A stretch of 28,770 bases of DNA from Rhizobium sp. Q54. GTDB taxonomy: Bacteria > Pseudomonadota > Alphaproteobacteria > Rhizobiales > Beijerinckiaceae. Positions 1-7,039 of this stretch are shown piece by piece. The stretch is from assembly GCA_945903655.1 (NCBI GenBank), contig CAMDOY010000003.1, positions 1-28,770 on the forward strand. Reading direction: 5' to 3'. Position 1 is the stretch's first letter. Every line of letters begins with the position of its first letter. A program made the translations under genes and the position numbers. The notes beneath the pieces were generated by a model. The model made no database searches. It saw nothing but the letters and a program-made list of their open reading frames with translations, and had not been told where the DNA came from.

Positions 1-82
1 CGGCGCTGAGGCGCGTGGCCTTGCGGGAAAGCCCTGCCGTCGCGCGGCGCAGGGCCGCGCCAATCAAGCGCGTTATCCTCAT
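1..82 (-). CDS. Start of the gene downstream of urtA (partial, runs off left edge)
   Basis: An ATG on the minus strand (complement of 80-82) opens a frame that stays open to the window edge, giving about 27 residues beginning MRITRLIGAA and rich in Arg and Ala. An AAGGA motif lies eight bases upstream, a normal ribosome-binding spacing. In bacterial urea operons the gene after urtA is usually the permease urtB, which often has an N-terminal signal segment. Position and strand therefore suggest urtB, but the visible residues are too few and too basic to prove it. What is seen is the start codon, the Shine-Dalgarno sequence and the open frame; the urtB identity is inference from context only. 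Confidence 0.5.
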   Translation of the reverse strand, partial: MRITRLIGAALRRATAGLSRKATRLSA

Positions 83-126
83 CTTGGAAATCCTTTGGCC
101 GGGTCACACCGGCGTCTTGTTCGCGT

Positions 127-330
127 TCAGTTGGCGATCAGCGGCGCAACATCGAGCGCGGAGAGTTTCATGACCAGATTGAGCCCATACCATGCGCCCA
201 GCACGAGGGCAAAACCAGAGAGGGAAGCGAGGGCTTCCAGTAGTCCCTGACGGTGCTCGAAAAGGCGCTCGCACCTCGCGGAAGCGTCGGAGCGGGATGA
301 AGCGGGCATGGAGGCTAAACCACTGGACAT
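127..330 (-). CDS. Small single-helix membrane protein within the urt operon
   Basis: Encodes 67 residues. About 28 polar residues (Ser, Arg, Glu) come first, then one hydrophobic segment at roughly residues 32-57 containing GFALVLGAWYGLNLVMKL, then a short tail. This is the pattern of a one-pass inner-membrane protein. AGGAGAAG (complement of 335-342) precedes the ATG at good spacing, so translation is likely. It lies between urtA and the next gene on the same strand, so it is probably cotranscribed with the urea importer. I do not recognise a family. It could be a small accessory or stabilising subunit of the permease, or an unrelated passenger gene. Confidence is moderate because the protein is short and has no family match I can name. 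Confidence 0.6.
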   Translation of the reverse strand: MSSGLASMPASSRSDASARCERLFEHRQGLLEALASLSGFALVLGAWYGLNLVMKLSALDVAPLIAN

Positions 331-358
331 CGAACTTCTCCTGGCCGGTTTAGGGGAA

Positions 359-383
359 CGGGAGGCGCTGTGGGCGCCTCCCG
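359..383 (-). promoter_or_regulatory. Perfect GC-rich hairpin between urtA and the downstream small gene
   Basis: CGGGAGGCGC (359-368) and GCGCCTCCCG (374-383) form a perfect 10-bp stem with a 5-base loop, 29 bases after the urtA stop. No U-tract follows on the minus strand, so it is unlikely to be a full intrinsic terminator. Hairpins in this position after a binding-protein gene commonly protect the upstream mRNA or partly attenuate transcription, so that the binding protein exceeds the permeases. That role is inferred here. Confidence 0.6.
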
Positions 384-411
384 AATGATTGGAGACACTA
401 ATCAGATCAGA

Positions 412-1713
412 TCAGGACTTGCCGCCGCACTTGCCGGTCTTCACGTTGAAGTTGCCGCAAGAGAGGGGCTTGCGCCAATCGGCGATCAGATCCTTGGAGC
501 CTTCCAGATAGGGGGACCATTCCTGAGCCACCACGGTGCCGGAAGTCTGCCACACCGTGTTGATCTGGCCGTCCGCCTGGATTTCACCGATCAGCACCGG
601 CTTGGTGATGTGGTGGTTCGGCATCATCGCGGAATAGCCGCCGGTCAGGTTCGGCACGGAGATGCCAACCATCGCGTCGATCACGGCGTCCGTGTCGGTG
701 GTGCCGGCCTTTTCGATGGCCTTGATCCACATGTTGAAGCCGATCACATGGGCTTCCATGGGGTCATTGGTCACGCGCTTCGGATTCTTGGTGAAGGCCT
801 TCCACTTGGCGATGAACTCCTTGTTGGTGGCGTCGTCGATGGACTGGAAGTAATTCCAGGCGGCGAGATGGCCAACGAGGGGCTTGGTGTCGAGACCGGC
901 AAGCTCTTCTTCACCAACCGAGAAGGCGACGACAGGAATGTCGGTGGCCTTCAGGCCAGCGTTGCCGAGTTCCTTGTAGAAAGGCACGTTCGCGTCGCCG
1001 TTGATGGTGGAGACCACGGCGGTCTTCTTGCCAGCCGAGCCGAACTTCTTGATGTCTGACACGATGGTCTGCCAATCGGAATGACCGAAGGGCGTGTAGT
1101 TGATCATGATGTCTTCGGCCTTCACGCCCTTGGCCTTCAGATAGGCCTCGAGGATCTTGTTGGTGGTGCGGGGATAGACATAGTCGGTGCCCGCGAGGAC
1201 CCAGCGCTTCACCGAGCCGCCTTCGGCGCTCATCAGGTAATCAACGGCGGGAATGGCCTGCTGGTTGGGGGCTGCGCCGGTGTAGAATACGTTGCGCTGG
1301 GACTCTTCACCCTCGTATTGCACGGGGTAGAACAGAATGGAGTTCAGCTCTTCGAAGACCGGCAGCACGGACTTGCGGGAAGACGAGGTCCAGCAGCCGA
1401 ACACGGCGGCGACCTTTTCCTTGGCCACGAGATCGCGGGCCTTTTCGGCGAACAGCGGCCAGTTGGACGCGGGATCGACGACAACCGCCTCGAGCTTCTT
1501 GCCGAGAACGCCGCCCTTCTTGTTCTGATCCTCGATGAGCATCAGCATGACGTCCTTCAGCGTGGTCTCGCTGATGGCCATGGTGCCGGAGAGGGAGTGG
1601 AGAATGCCAACCTTGATGGTGTCGGCCGCCTGGGCGCCGAACGAGGCCAGCGCAAAAGCGCCGCCGACAATTGCGCTGGTGGCGCGAAGCATGGACCGAC
1701 GAGAGAAAATCAT
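412..1713 (-). CDS. urtA: Urea/short-chain amide ABC transporter substrate-binding protein
   Basis: Periplasmic binding protein of the UrtA/FmdD family (branched-chain amino acid type SBP) that delivers urea or short amides to an ABC permease. From the chosen start it has 433 residues, usual for the family. The N-terminus has a twin-arginine-like signal (FSRRSMLRAT, then a hydrophobic stretch ending FGAQAA). Family-typical segments follow: GILHSLSGTMAISE, FGCWTSSSRKSVLPVFEE, LFYPVQYEGEE and YTGAAPNQQAIPA. GGGG lies six bases before the ATG at 1713; in-frame ATGs at 1719 and 1725 are alternatives. A longer frame back to a TTG at 1806 is unlikely because it would begin within the sigma-54 promoter. 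UrtA and FmdD cannot be separated without the rest of the operon, which is outside the window. Confidence 0.92.
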   Translation of the reverse strand: MIFSRRSMLRATSAIVGGAFALASFGAQAADTIKVGILHSLSGTMAISETTLKDVMLMLIEDQNKKGGVLGKKLEAVVVDPASNWPLFAEKARDLVAKEKVAAVFGCWTSSSRKSVLPVFEELNSILFYPVQYEGEESQRNVFYTGAAPNQQAIPAVDYLMSAEGGSVKRWVLAGTDYVYPRTTNKILEAYLKAKGVKAEDIMINYTPFGHSDWQTIVSDIKKFGSAGKKTAVVSTINGDANVPFYKELGNAGLKATDIPVVAFSVGEEELAGLDTKPLVGHLAAWNYFQSIDDATNKEFIAKWKAFTKNPKRVTNDPMEAHVIGFNMWIKAIEKAGTTDTDAVIDAMVGISVPNLTGGYSAMMPNHHITKPVLIGEIQADGQINTVWQTSGTVVAQEWSPYLEGSKDLIADWRKPLSCGNFNVKTGKCGGKS

Positions 1714-2020
1714 ACGCATCCCCATTTGTTTCGCCGCGCCCCCTGGGCATGGCCGTTCGAAAAAGTCCTCAGTGGGACGCAGGAGCATATGCAGCAGGTG
1801 TGCCAAGTGGCCCTGTGCTGCAACAGCAGGGGTTTTAAATGGAGGATTCGGGTTATGGAGAGATGCATAAAAGGGCGGCTGATTAAAAATGAGGCACGGG
1901 CTGGATTTGCGCTTGCCTGTCCCAAAACGAGATTGCCTATTCTTTCACCATTGCCAAAGTGCGTGGACAAGACCTCTGGTCAGGCTAACATGCCCGCATA
2001 AATTTGATTTGGAGGAAATC
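1714..2020. other. Divergent intergenic region between urtA and the alpha/beta hydrolase gene
   Basis: About 300 bases without a convincing gene. It holds the sigma-54 element for urtA at 1790-1806 and the roughly 65-base urtA leader. The ribosome-binding site GGAGGAAAT of the hydrolase gene starts at 2011. I looked for an NtrC-type dyad (GCAC...GTGC) upstream of the sigma-54 element and saw none that was convincing. No clear housekeeping promoter could be assigned to the plus-strand gene. Confidence 0.6.
1790..1806 (-). promoter_or_regulatory. Sigma-54 (RpoN) -24/-12 promoter of urtA
   Basis: On the minus strand the sequence reads TTGGCACACCTGCTGCA. The invariant GG (-24) and GC (-12) are present with exactly ten bases between them, and the full -24 box TTGGCAC matches the RpoN consensus. 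Transcription should begin about a dozen bases downstream, near 1779, giving a leader of about 65 bases before urtA. Urea uptake operons are commonly under nitrogen control through NtrC and RpoN, so the site fits the gene. The -12 box has one departure from consensus (CTGCA rather than TTGCA). No experimental support is available. Confidence 0.8.
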
Positions 2021-2935
2021 ATGCTGATCGCACGACGGTGTTTCATCGCGGGTCTGGCCATGGCCATGGCCACCATGACATCCGCCTTCGCTCAATCTCT
2101 GGGCGAAGTGGAAATCAGGGCTAATGTGGAATATGGCCGCCACGATGGCGAGGCCCTGCTGGGCGACGCCTATATGCCCAAGGCGCCGGGCAAATATCCG
2201 GCGGTCATAGCGGTGCATGGGGGCGGCTGGCAGGGCGGCTCGAAGTCCGCCTACCGGTTTCTGGGCCCATGGCTCGCCCAGCGCGGCTATGTGGTCTTCT
2301 CCATCGACTATCGTCTGGTGAAGCCGGGCAAGAAGATGTTCCCCGAATCCGTGCATGATGTGCGGGCAGGTGTGCAATTTGTTCGCAGCCAGGCCGCCCA
2401 GCTCAAGGTGGATCCGGATCTGATCGCCCTGATGGGAGATTCGGCAGGCGCTCATCTGGCGGCGCTTGCAGCTCTGGGGGGCGAGGCCTTCGCAGGGGCC
2501 TACAAGGACGACCCCTATGCCGCAGTGAGCGCCCGTGTGAAGGCCCTGATCCCCATCTATGGCGTGTTCGACATGGCCCAGCAGTGGGATCACGACCTCT
2601 TGAACCGGCCGGGCGACAACATCGCCGAGAAATATCTGGGCGCGCCGCCTTCGGTGGATCGCAAGCTCTATTTTGACGCCTCGCCGCTCAGTTACGCCGT
2701 GAAATCCGCCGCTGGCGTGTCAGTGCTTCTGGCCAATGGCACGGAGGACGATGTGGTGGACCGCGCGCAGACGGACGCTTTCTTTCTGGCTCTCAAGCAG
2801 GCGGGTAATTTCGTGCGGCGGTACGTGATGCAGGGGGCTGGGCACTATTGGCTCACCGAACCCCTCGACGAGCCCGGCAGCTTTTCAGCCTTCTTCGCCC
2901 CCCGCCTCCTGCGGTTTCTGGGCGAGCGGCTCTGA
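2021..2935 (+). CDS. Secreted alpha/beta hydrolase (HSL/carboxylesterase type)
   Basis: Predicted 304-residue esterase or lipase-like serine hydrolase exported to the periplasm. The start at 2021 follows GGAGGAAATC and gives a clear signal peptide (residues 1-24, ending SAFA). The oxyanion motif HGGGW is at 66-70. The nucleophile lies in GDSAG, with Ser141. The likely acid is Asp243 or Asp244 (NGTEDDVV) and the base is His275 (GAGHYW), so the triad is complete. HGGG plus GDSAG places it in the hormone-sensitive-lipase/BD-FAE-like branch. It lies 105 bases before the TctC-type gene on the same strand, so it may share that transcription unit. The substrate is unknown; an ester, amide or lactone related to the neighbouring catabolic genes is only a guess. 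Confidence 0.9.
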   Translation: MLIARRCFIAGLAMAMATMTSAFAQSLGEVEIRANVEYGRHDGEALLGDAYMPKAPGKYPAVIAVHGGGWQGGSKSAYRFLGPWLAQRGYVVFSIDYRLVKPGKKMFPESVHDVRAGVQFVRSQAAQLKVDPDLIALMGDSAGAHLAALAALGGEAFAGAYKDDPYAAVSARVKALIPIYGVFDMAQQWDHDLLNRPGDNIAEKYLGAPPSVDRKLYFDASPLSYAVKSAAGVSVLLANGTEDDVVDRAQTDAFFLALKQAGNFVRRYVMQGAGHYWLTEPLDEPGSFSAFFAPRLLRFLGERL

Positions 2936-3040
2936 ACCGCTGGAAAGGGACGCGGCTCTGGGTTAGGGTTCGCCTGACAGGGGCGTGCGCTTGCGCCCCC
3001 GCTTGAAGGGCGCCACAGCCGCGTTCACAGGAGGAAACCC

Positions 3041-4069
3041 ATGTTCGGCCGCTTGAGCCTGTCTTTCATCATGGCCTGCGCCTTCGCTTGCGGGGCCGCG
3101 CGCGCCCAGAGTCCCGCCGATTTCTACAGGGGCAAGACAGTCAGCATCATTGTGGGGTTTGGCGCGGGCGGCGGCTATGACCTCTATGCGCGCCTGCTGG
3201 GCCGCTTCATGGGCGAGCATATCCCCGGCAAGCCCAATGTCATCGTGCAGAACATGGATGGCGCGGGCAGCGTGCGCGCCGCCAATTTCGTCTATGCGGT
3301 CGGGGCGAAGGACGGCACGGTGATCGCCGCCGTCAACCAGAACATGCCGATGTATCAACTGCTGGGCGGCAAGGCCGCGCAGTTCGTGGCCGCCAGAATG
3401 GTCTGGCTGGGGTCCATGGGCGGCTCCAACGGGCTGCTCTACACCTGGCACACAAGCCCGGTGAGGAGCATCGAGGAGGCCAAGCGCACCGAGGTGAAGC
3501 TGGGCGGCACGGGCACCAATTCGGACTCCCACATCTTCCCCACCCTCATCAACAATCTGCTGGGCACCAAATTCAAGGTCATAAACGGCTATGCCGGCGG
3601 CAGCAAGGAAGTGCATCTGGCGCTGGAGCGCGGCGAGGTCGAGGGGCGCGGCGGCAACGCCTGGGCGAGCCTGACCAGCAGCAATCGCGACTGGATCGAC
3701 CAGAAGAAGCTCAACATCCTCGTGCAGATCGGCTTCACGCCAGAGGCTGAGATCGCCCATGTGCCCATGCTGCAGGACCTCGTAACCAACGACCGCGACC
3801 GGCAGATCGTCGATCTCGTGTCCCTGCCCACGGTGCTGGGCTACGCCCACTGGGTCGCGCCCGAGGTTCCCGCCGACCGCGTGGCGGCGCTGCGCAGCGC
3901 CTATGCGGCGACCCTGAAGGATCCCGCCTTTCTGGCGGAGGCCCGCAGACTCGGCATGTTGCTGCGTCCCGCGACCGGCGCCGAGGTGGAGGCGCAGGTG
4001 GCCAAGGTCGCCTCGACGCCAAAGCCCGTGCTGGAGGAAGCTGCGCGCGTGCTGGAATGGAAAGACTGA
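3041..4069 (+). CDS. TctC-type (Bug family) tripartite tricarboxylate transporter binding protein
   Basis: Periplasmic solute-binding protein of 342 residues with a signal peptide ending GAARA at about residue 22. Family-typical parts are the first strand and glycine loop VSIIVGFGAGGGYDLYARLL, then VIVQNMDGAGSVRAANFVY and the segment around GGTGTNSDSHIFP. Bug/TctC proteins bind carboxylates or related small acids and normally feed a TctA/TctB membrane pair. No tctA or tctB gene is in the window, so it is an orphan binding protein, as is common in this family. AGGAGG lies just upstream of the ATG. It begins a tight run with the Rieske and amidohydrolase genes (gaps of 21 and 12 bases), suggesting that its ligand is the substrate of that enzyme system or a relative of it. 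Confidence 0.9.
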   Translation: MFGRLSLSFIMACAFACGAARAQSPADFYRGKTVSIIVGFGAGGGYDLYARLLGRFMGEHIPGKPNVIVQNMDGAGSVRAANFVYAVGAKDGTVIAAVNQNMPMYQLLGGKAAQFVAARMVWLGSMGGSNGLLYTWHTSPVRSIEEAKRTEVKLGGTGTNSDSHIFPTLINNLLGTKFKVINGYAGGSKEVHLALERGEVEGRGGNAWASLTSSNRDWIDQKKLNILVQIGFTPEAEIAHVPMLQDLVTNDRDRQIVDLVSLPTVLGYAHWVAPEVPADRVAALRSAYAATLKDPAFLAEARRLGMLLRPATGAEVEAQVAKVASTPKPVLEEAARVLEWKD

Positions 4070-4090
4070 AACCTAACAGGAGAGGAGAGC

Positions 4091-4453
4091 ATGGATATTT
4101 TCGTGGCGAAGAAATCAGAGTTCAAGAACGGCGATCGGCGCATCGTGCAATCGGCGCGCGGCGAGATCGGCGTGTTCCATCACGAGGGCGCATTCTTCGC
4201 CTACGCGAACACCTGCCTGCATTCGGGCGGTCCCGCCTGCGAGGGGCTCCTGATGCCCAAGGTCGTGGACATCATCGCCGAAGACCGCACCTATCAGGGC
4301 CAGGAATTCGACGAGACCGAGACCCATTTCGTCTGCCCGTGGCATGGCTGGGAATATGACATCAAGACCGGCCAGAGCATCGGCGACCGGCGCCAATTCT
4401 TACGCAAATATGAGGTCGTCGAGCGCGGCGACGATGTTTTCGTCATCGCCTGA
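4091..4453 (+). CDS. Rieske [2Fe-2S] ferredoxin-like protein
   Basis: Soluble 120-residue Rieske protein, expected to carry electrons in the cytoplasm. Both cluster-binding motifs are visible: C42-L-H44 (NTCLHSGG) and C82-P-W-H85 (FVCPWHGWEYD). No membrane segment or oxygenase catalytic domain follows, so it is a stand-alone ferredoxin or accessory subunit. The two motifs are separated by 37 residues, clearly longer than the 16-18 usual in Rieske ferredoxins; an insertion around residues 50-78 includes MPKVVDIIAEDRTYQGQEF. AGGAG motifs upstream of the ATG support the start. It lies between the TctC-type and amidohydrolase genes in one transcription unit. The partner oxygenase or reductase, if any, is not in the window. 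Confidence 0.9.
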   Translation: MDIFVAKKSEFKNGDRRIVQSARGEIGVFHHEGAFFAYANTCLHSGGPACEGLLMPKVVDIIAEDRTYQGQEFDETETHFVCPWHGWEYDIKTGQSIGDRRQFLRKYEVVERGDDVFVIA

Positions 4454-4465
4454 GCGGAGAAGATC

Positions 4466-5698
4466 ATGAACGCCAACACCCCCATCAATAATGTCCGCGA
4501 AGTGCGGTTCGACGAATTCTCCTCCTCTGGTTCGCTCAGCAAGGCGTCCGAGCAGGCGCACAAGCGCAACTACAAGGACTTTCTGATCGTCGATGTGGAC
4601 TCCCATCACTACGAGAGCGAGTCCTACGGCGAGATTTTCAAATATATCGAAAATCCCGTGATCCGCCGTCAGGCGCTGGAGTCAGCCAGCCGCGGCGGGC
4701 GCTCCAGCATGCTCGGCGGCTCCGTGGGCTATCAGGACATCGGCGGGCGCATCACCCGCCATTGGCTGCGCAAGCACGAGAAGACCGAGGGGCCGGAGCA
4801 TCGCGACGTCACCACGACCCTGCGCTGGATGGACGCCATGGGCGTTGATTACGCCTGCCTCTTCCCCACGCCCATGCTGTTCCTGGGGACGCATCCGCAG
4901 GTGGAGATCGAGGTCGCCATGGCGCGGGCCTATAACCGCTGGCTCTGCGACACCATTCTGGAGCATGAACCGCGCATCATCTCCATGCTCTATTTGCCAT
5001 TCAACGATCCCGACGCCACCTATCAGATGGTGAAGGATTTCGGCCACCGCAAGGGCGTGAAGGGCTTCATGGTCACAGCGCCGCGCTACAAGCCCGTGCA
5101 TGACAACGCCTATATGAAGACCTATCGCCTGCTGGAGGAGATGGGCCTGCCGATCTCCTTCCATGCGGCCTATAACTGGAACGATCAGTCGTTGCAGCTC
5201 ACCAACCGCTTCATCGGCGTGCATGCGCTGGGCTTCATGTGGTTCAACATGGTGCATATGACGAACTGGGTGGTGAATGGTCTGCCCGAGCGCTTCCCCA
5301 AGCTGAAGGTCATGTGGATCGAAAGCGGGCTCACCTGGGCCTATAGCCTGATGCAGCGCCTCGACCATTCCTACAAGATGCGCACTTCCGATTGCCCCGC
5401 CCTCAAGCGCAAGCCCAGCGAATATATGCGCGAGATGTATTTCTCGTCGCAGCCCATGGAAATGCCCGATGATCCCTCGATCCTTGAAGCCACTTTCAAG
5501 ATGATCAATGCGGAGACGCAGCTGGTCTGGTCGTCCGATTATCCCCATTGGGATTTCGATCTGCCGGGCGTGATCTATGATCTGCCCTTCCTGAACGAGC
5601 AGGCGAAGCGCAATATCCTGGGCGGCAATGCGGCGAAACTCTTCAATCTGGATCCCAAGCCGGTGAAGACCATACCGCCGGTCGGCGCCTTCAAATAA
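4466..5698 (+). CDS. Amidohydrolase of the ACMSD/gamma-resorcylate decarboxylase type
   Basis: Metal-dependent TIM-barrel protein of 410 residues, amidohydrolase-related family (Amidohydro_2). The N-terminal metal motif is DVDSHHYE, giving H47 and E50 in a D-x-H-x-x-E arrangement. H233 (SFHA) and D358 (SSDYPHWDFD) fit the later metal and catalytic positions. The C-terminus has the usual NILGGNAAKLFNL helix. Members decarboxylate or hydrolyse aromatic and related acids; the exact reaction cannot be read here. The gene starts 12 bases after the Rieske gene with GGAG upstream of the ATG, and is the last gene before a strong terminator. Pairing with a Rieske protein is unusual for a simple hydrolase and suggests a larger aromatic degradation route or a redox-linked reaction. 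Confidence 0.88.
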   Translation: MNANTPINNVREVRFDEFSSSGSLSKASEQAHKRNYKDFLIVDVDSHHYESESYGEIFKYIENPVIRRQALESASRGGRSSMLGGSVGYQDIGGRITRHWLRKHEKTEGPEHRDVTTTLRWMDAMGVDYACLFPTPMLFLGTHPQVEIEVAMARAYNRWLCDTILEHEPRIISMLYLPFNDPDATYQMVKDFGHRKGVKGFMVTAPRYKPVHDNAYMKTYRLLEEMGLPISFHAAYNWNDQSLQLTNRFIGVHALGFMWFNMVHMTNWVVNGLPERFPKLKVMWIESGLTWAYSLMQRLDHSYKMRTSDCPALKRKPSEYMREMYFSSQPMEMPDDPSILEATFKMINAETQLVWSSDYPHWDFDLPGVIYDLPFLNEQAKRNILGGNAAKLFNLDPKPVKTIPPVGAFK

Positions 5699-5702
5699 GA
5701 CA

Positions 5703-5731
5703 AAGGCCGGAGCGAAAACTCCGGCCTTTTT
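5703..5731 (+). terminator. Intrinsic terminator after the amidohydrolase gene
   Basis: AAGGCCGGAG (5703-5712) pairs with CTCCGGCCTT (5719-5728) around a CGAAAA loop and runs into TTTTT (5727-5731). It begins a few bases after the amidohydrolase stop and lies just before the stop of the convergent TAXI gene. With a shorter T-run on the other strand it could also serve that gene. Confidence 0.92.
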
Positions 5732-5739
5732 CATCTGGC

Positions 5740-6876
5740 TTACTGTGCGCCGCCCTGCTTGGCGCGCCAGCTTTCAAACTCGCGAAACAATTGTTCGCGC
5801 TGGGCCTTGGTGCGCGGACCCTTGGATCCCAGTTGATCGACAAAGACTTCGAAATCCGTCTTGGCGGCGGGCGCGGCTTTGTCGCTGGCCACCGGTTGCT
5901 TCACCAGTTCCTCCGCAACGCTGAAGCGCGTCCAGCCTGGCACGGAGGCGGTGGGGTTCACCTCGCGCCACTTGGGCGAGGCGGGGTCGGCCTGCAGCTT
6001 GTCCCATTTAGCGAACAATTGGCGGGTGAAGCGATCAAGCCTGCGATAATGATCGTTACCCTTTGGCCAGTTATAAGCCGCGAGCACGGTGGGCACTGCG
6101 ATGGTCTCGACCCTCTCGCCGGGCGCGATGAGGGTCGGGTAATCCTTGTTGTTGAGTTCGCCGATGGTGTAGATGTCGTCGAACAGTTTCATGCCGGGAA
6201 TGGCGAGAAAATGCAGGCCGCTGCCTGCGGGCAGTTTCGCCAGTTGGTCGATGGGCTTGCCCACCACGCGCACGATGGCCGCGATCTCGCCGCGCTTCAA
6301 TTGCTCGAGCCCGCTGGTGTGATCAATGAGCAGCGGCTGATACTCGATGCCCAGACGTTGCAGAATGATGGGCCCGGTGAGCGTCGCCGAATTGCCCGGC
6401 GGGCCGAAGCTGATCTTCTTGCCGCGCAGATCCTCGAAGGTCCTGATCTCCGGCCCCGCCAGCACATGCAGCTCCGTATTATAAAGGCGCATGATGTAAT
6501 GGATGCGCTGCTGCAGGTTCGGAATTTTTCTTTGGGTGCGAAAATATTCGAAGACGTCCGATTGCGTGAAAGCGATGTCCACGCCGCGCAGATAAAGCAG
6601 ATCCTCAAGATTTGACGAGGCGCCATAGGCGAGCATGGGCAGAACCCGCAGATTGTCGCCATCGTCAAGCGCGCGTTGAATGTCCGAGGCGAGGCGCGGA
6701 TAAAGGCCCTCAAGCTGGCCGGATTCAAGCCCGATGGTCCATTCGTTGCGCTTGGCCCGGAACTCGGCTTCGGAGCTTGGTGTTGGCGCCTTGGGCGCAG
6801 GCGTTTGTGCTGTGGCGGTGAAGGCTGTCAGACAATCCGCGATGACGCAGCTGAGCCGGGTGATGATATGAGACAT
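5740..6876 (-). CDS. TAXI-family TRAP transporter solute-binding protein
   Basis: Encodes 378 residues of the TAXI (TRAP-associated extracytoplasmic immunogenic) family, which bind small organic acids in the periplasm. Family features include the early WTIGLESGQLEGLYPRLASD segment, DIAFTQSDV, the loop region FEDLRGKKISFGPPGNSATL and DDIYTIGEL. The N-terminus has a short hydrophobic stretch ending TATAQ, a probable signal peptide, with no strong ribosome-binding site. No TRAP permease (DctQM or fused 4TM-12TM) is present. It is transcribed divergently from the DctP gene across about 160 bases, and its 3' end faces the amidohydrolase gene across a shared terminator. A Pro/Ala/Lys-rich patch near residues 325-340 looks like a linker. 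Confidence 0.88.
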   Translation of the reverse strand: MSHIITRLSCVIADCLTAFTATAQTPAPKAPTPSSEAEFRAKRNEWTIGLESGQLEGLYPRLASDIQRALDDGDNLRVLPMLAYGASSNLEDLLYLRGVDIAFTQSDVFEYFRTQRKIPNLQQRIHYIMRLYNTELHVLAGPEIRTFEDLRGKKISFGPPGNSATLTGPIILQRLGIEYQPLLIDHTSGLEQLKRGEIAAIVRVVGKPIDQLAKLPAGSGLHFLAIPGMKLFDDIYTIGELNNKDYPTLIAPGERVETIAVPTVLAAYNWPKGNDHYRRLDRFTRQLFAKWDKLQADPASPKWREVNPTASVPGWTRFSVAEELVKQPVASDKAAPAAKTDFEVFVDQLGSKGPRTKAQREQLFREFESWRAKQGGAQ

Positions 6877-7039
6877 GATATAACCCGATTGGCCCCTTGG
6901 TCTTCTTTCATCTGAATAATGCGTTCAAATTAAGAGTTGAGCTGTAAATAATTTTTGGCGGCGCTTCAATAAGCCACGACGCCGCGCCACATGAGGTTAT
7001 CACATCAGCGGCTGCAAGCAGTCGCGCATGAGGACTGCA

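Noticed and set aside
1714..1806. N-terminal extension of urtA to a TTG at 1806
   Set aside because: It would start inside the sigma-54 promoter and precede the predicted transcription start; a Tat-like signal peptide with a ribosome-binding site begins at 1713.
1807..2010. NtrC binding dyad upstream of the sigma-54 site
   Set aside because: GCAC and GTGC-like words occur but not as a properly spaced dyad.
2980..2999. GGGGCG/CGCCCC hairpin as a terminator after the first hydrolase gene
   Set aside because: Only six base pairs and no T-run, so transcription may continue into the TctC-type gene.
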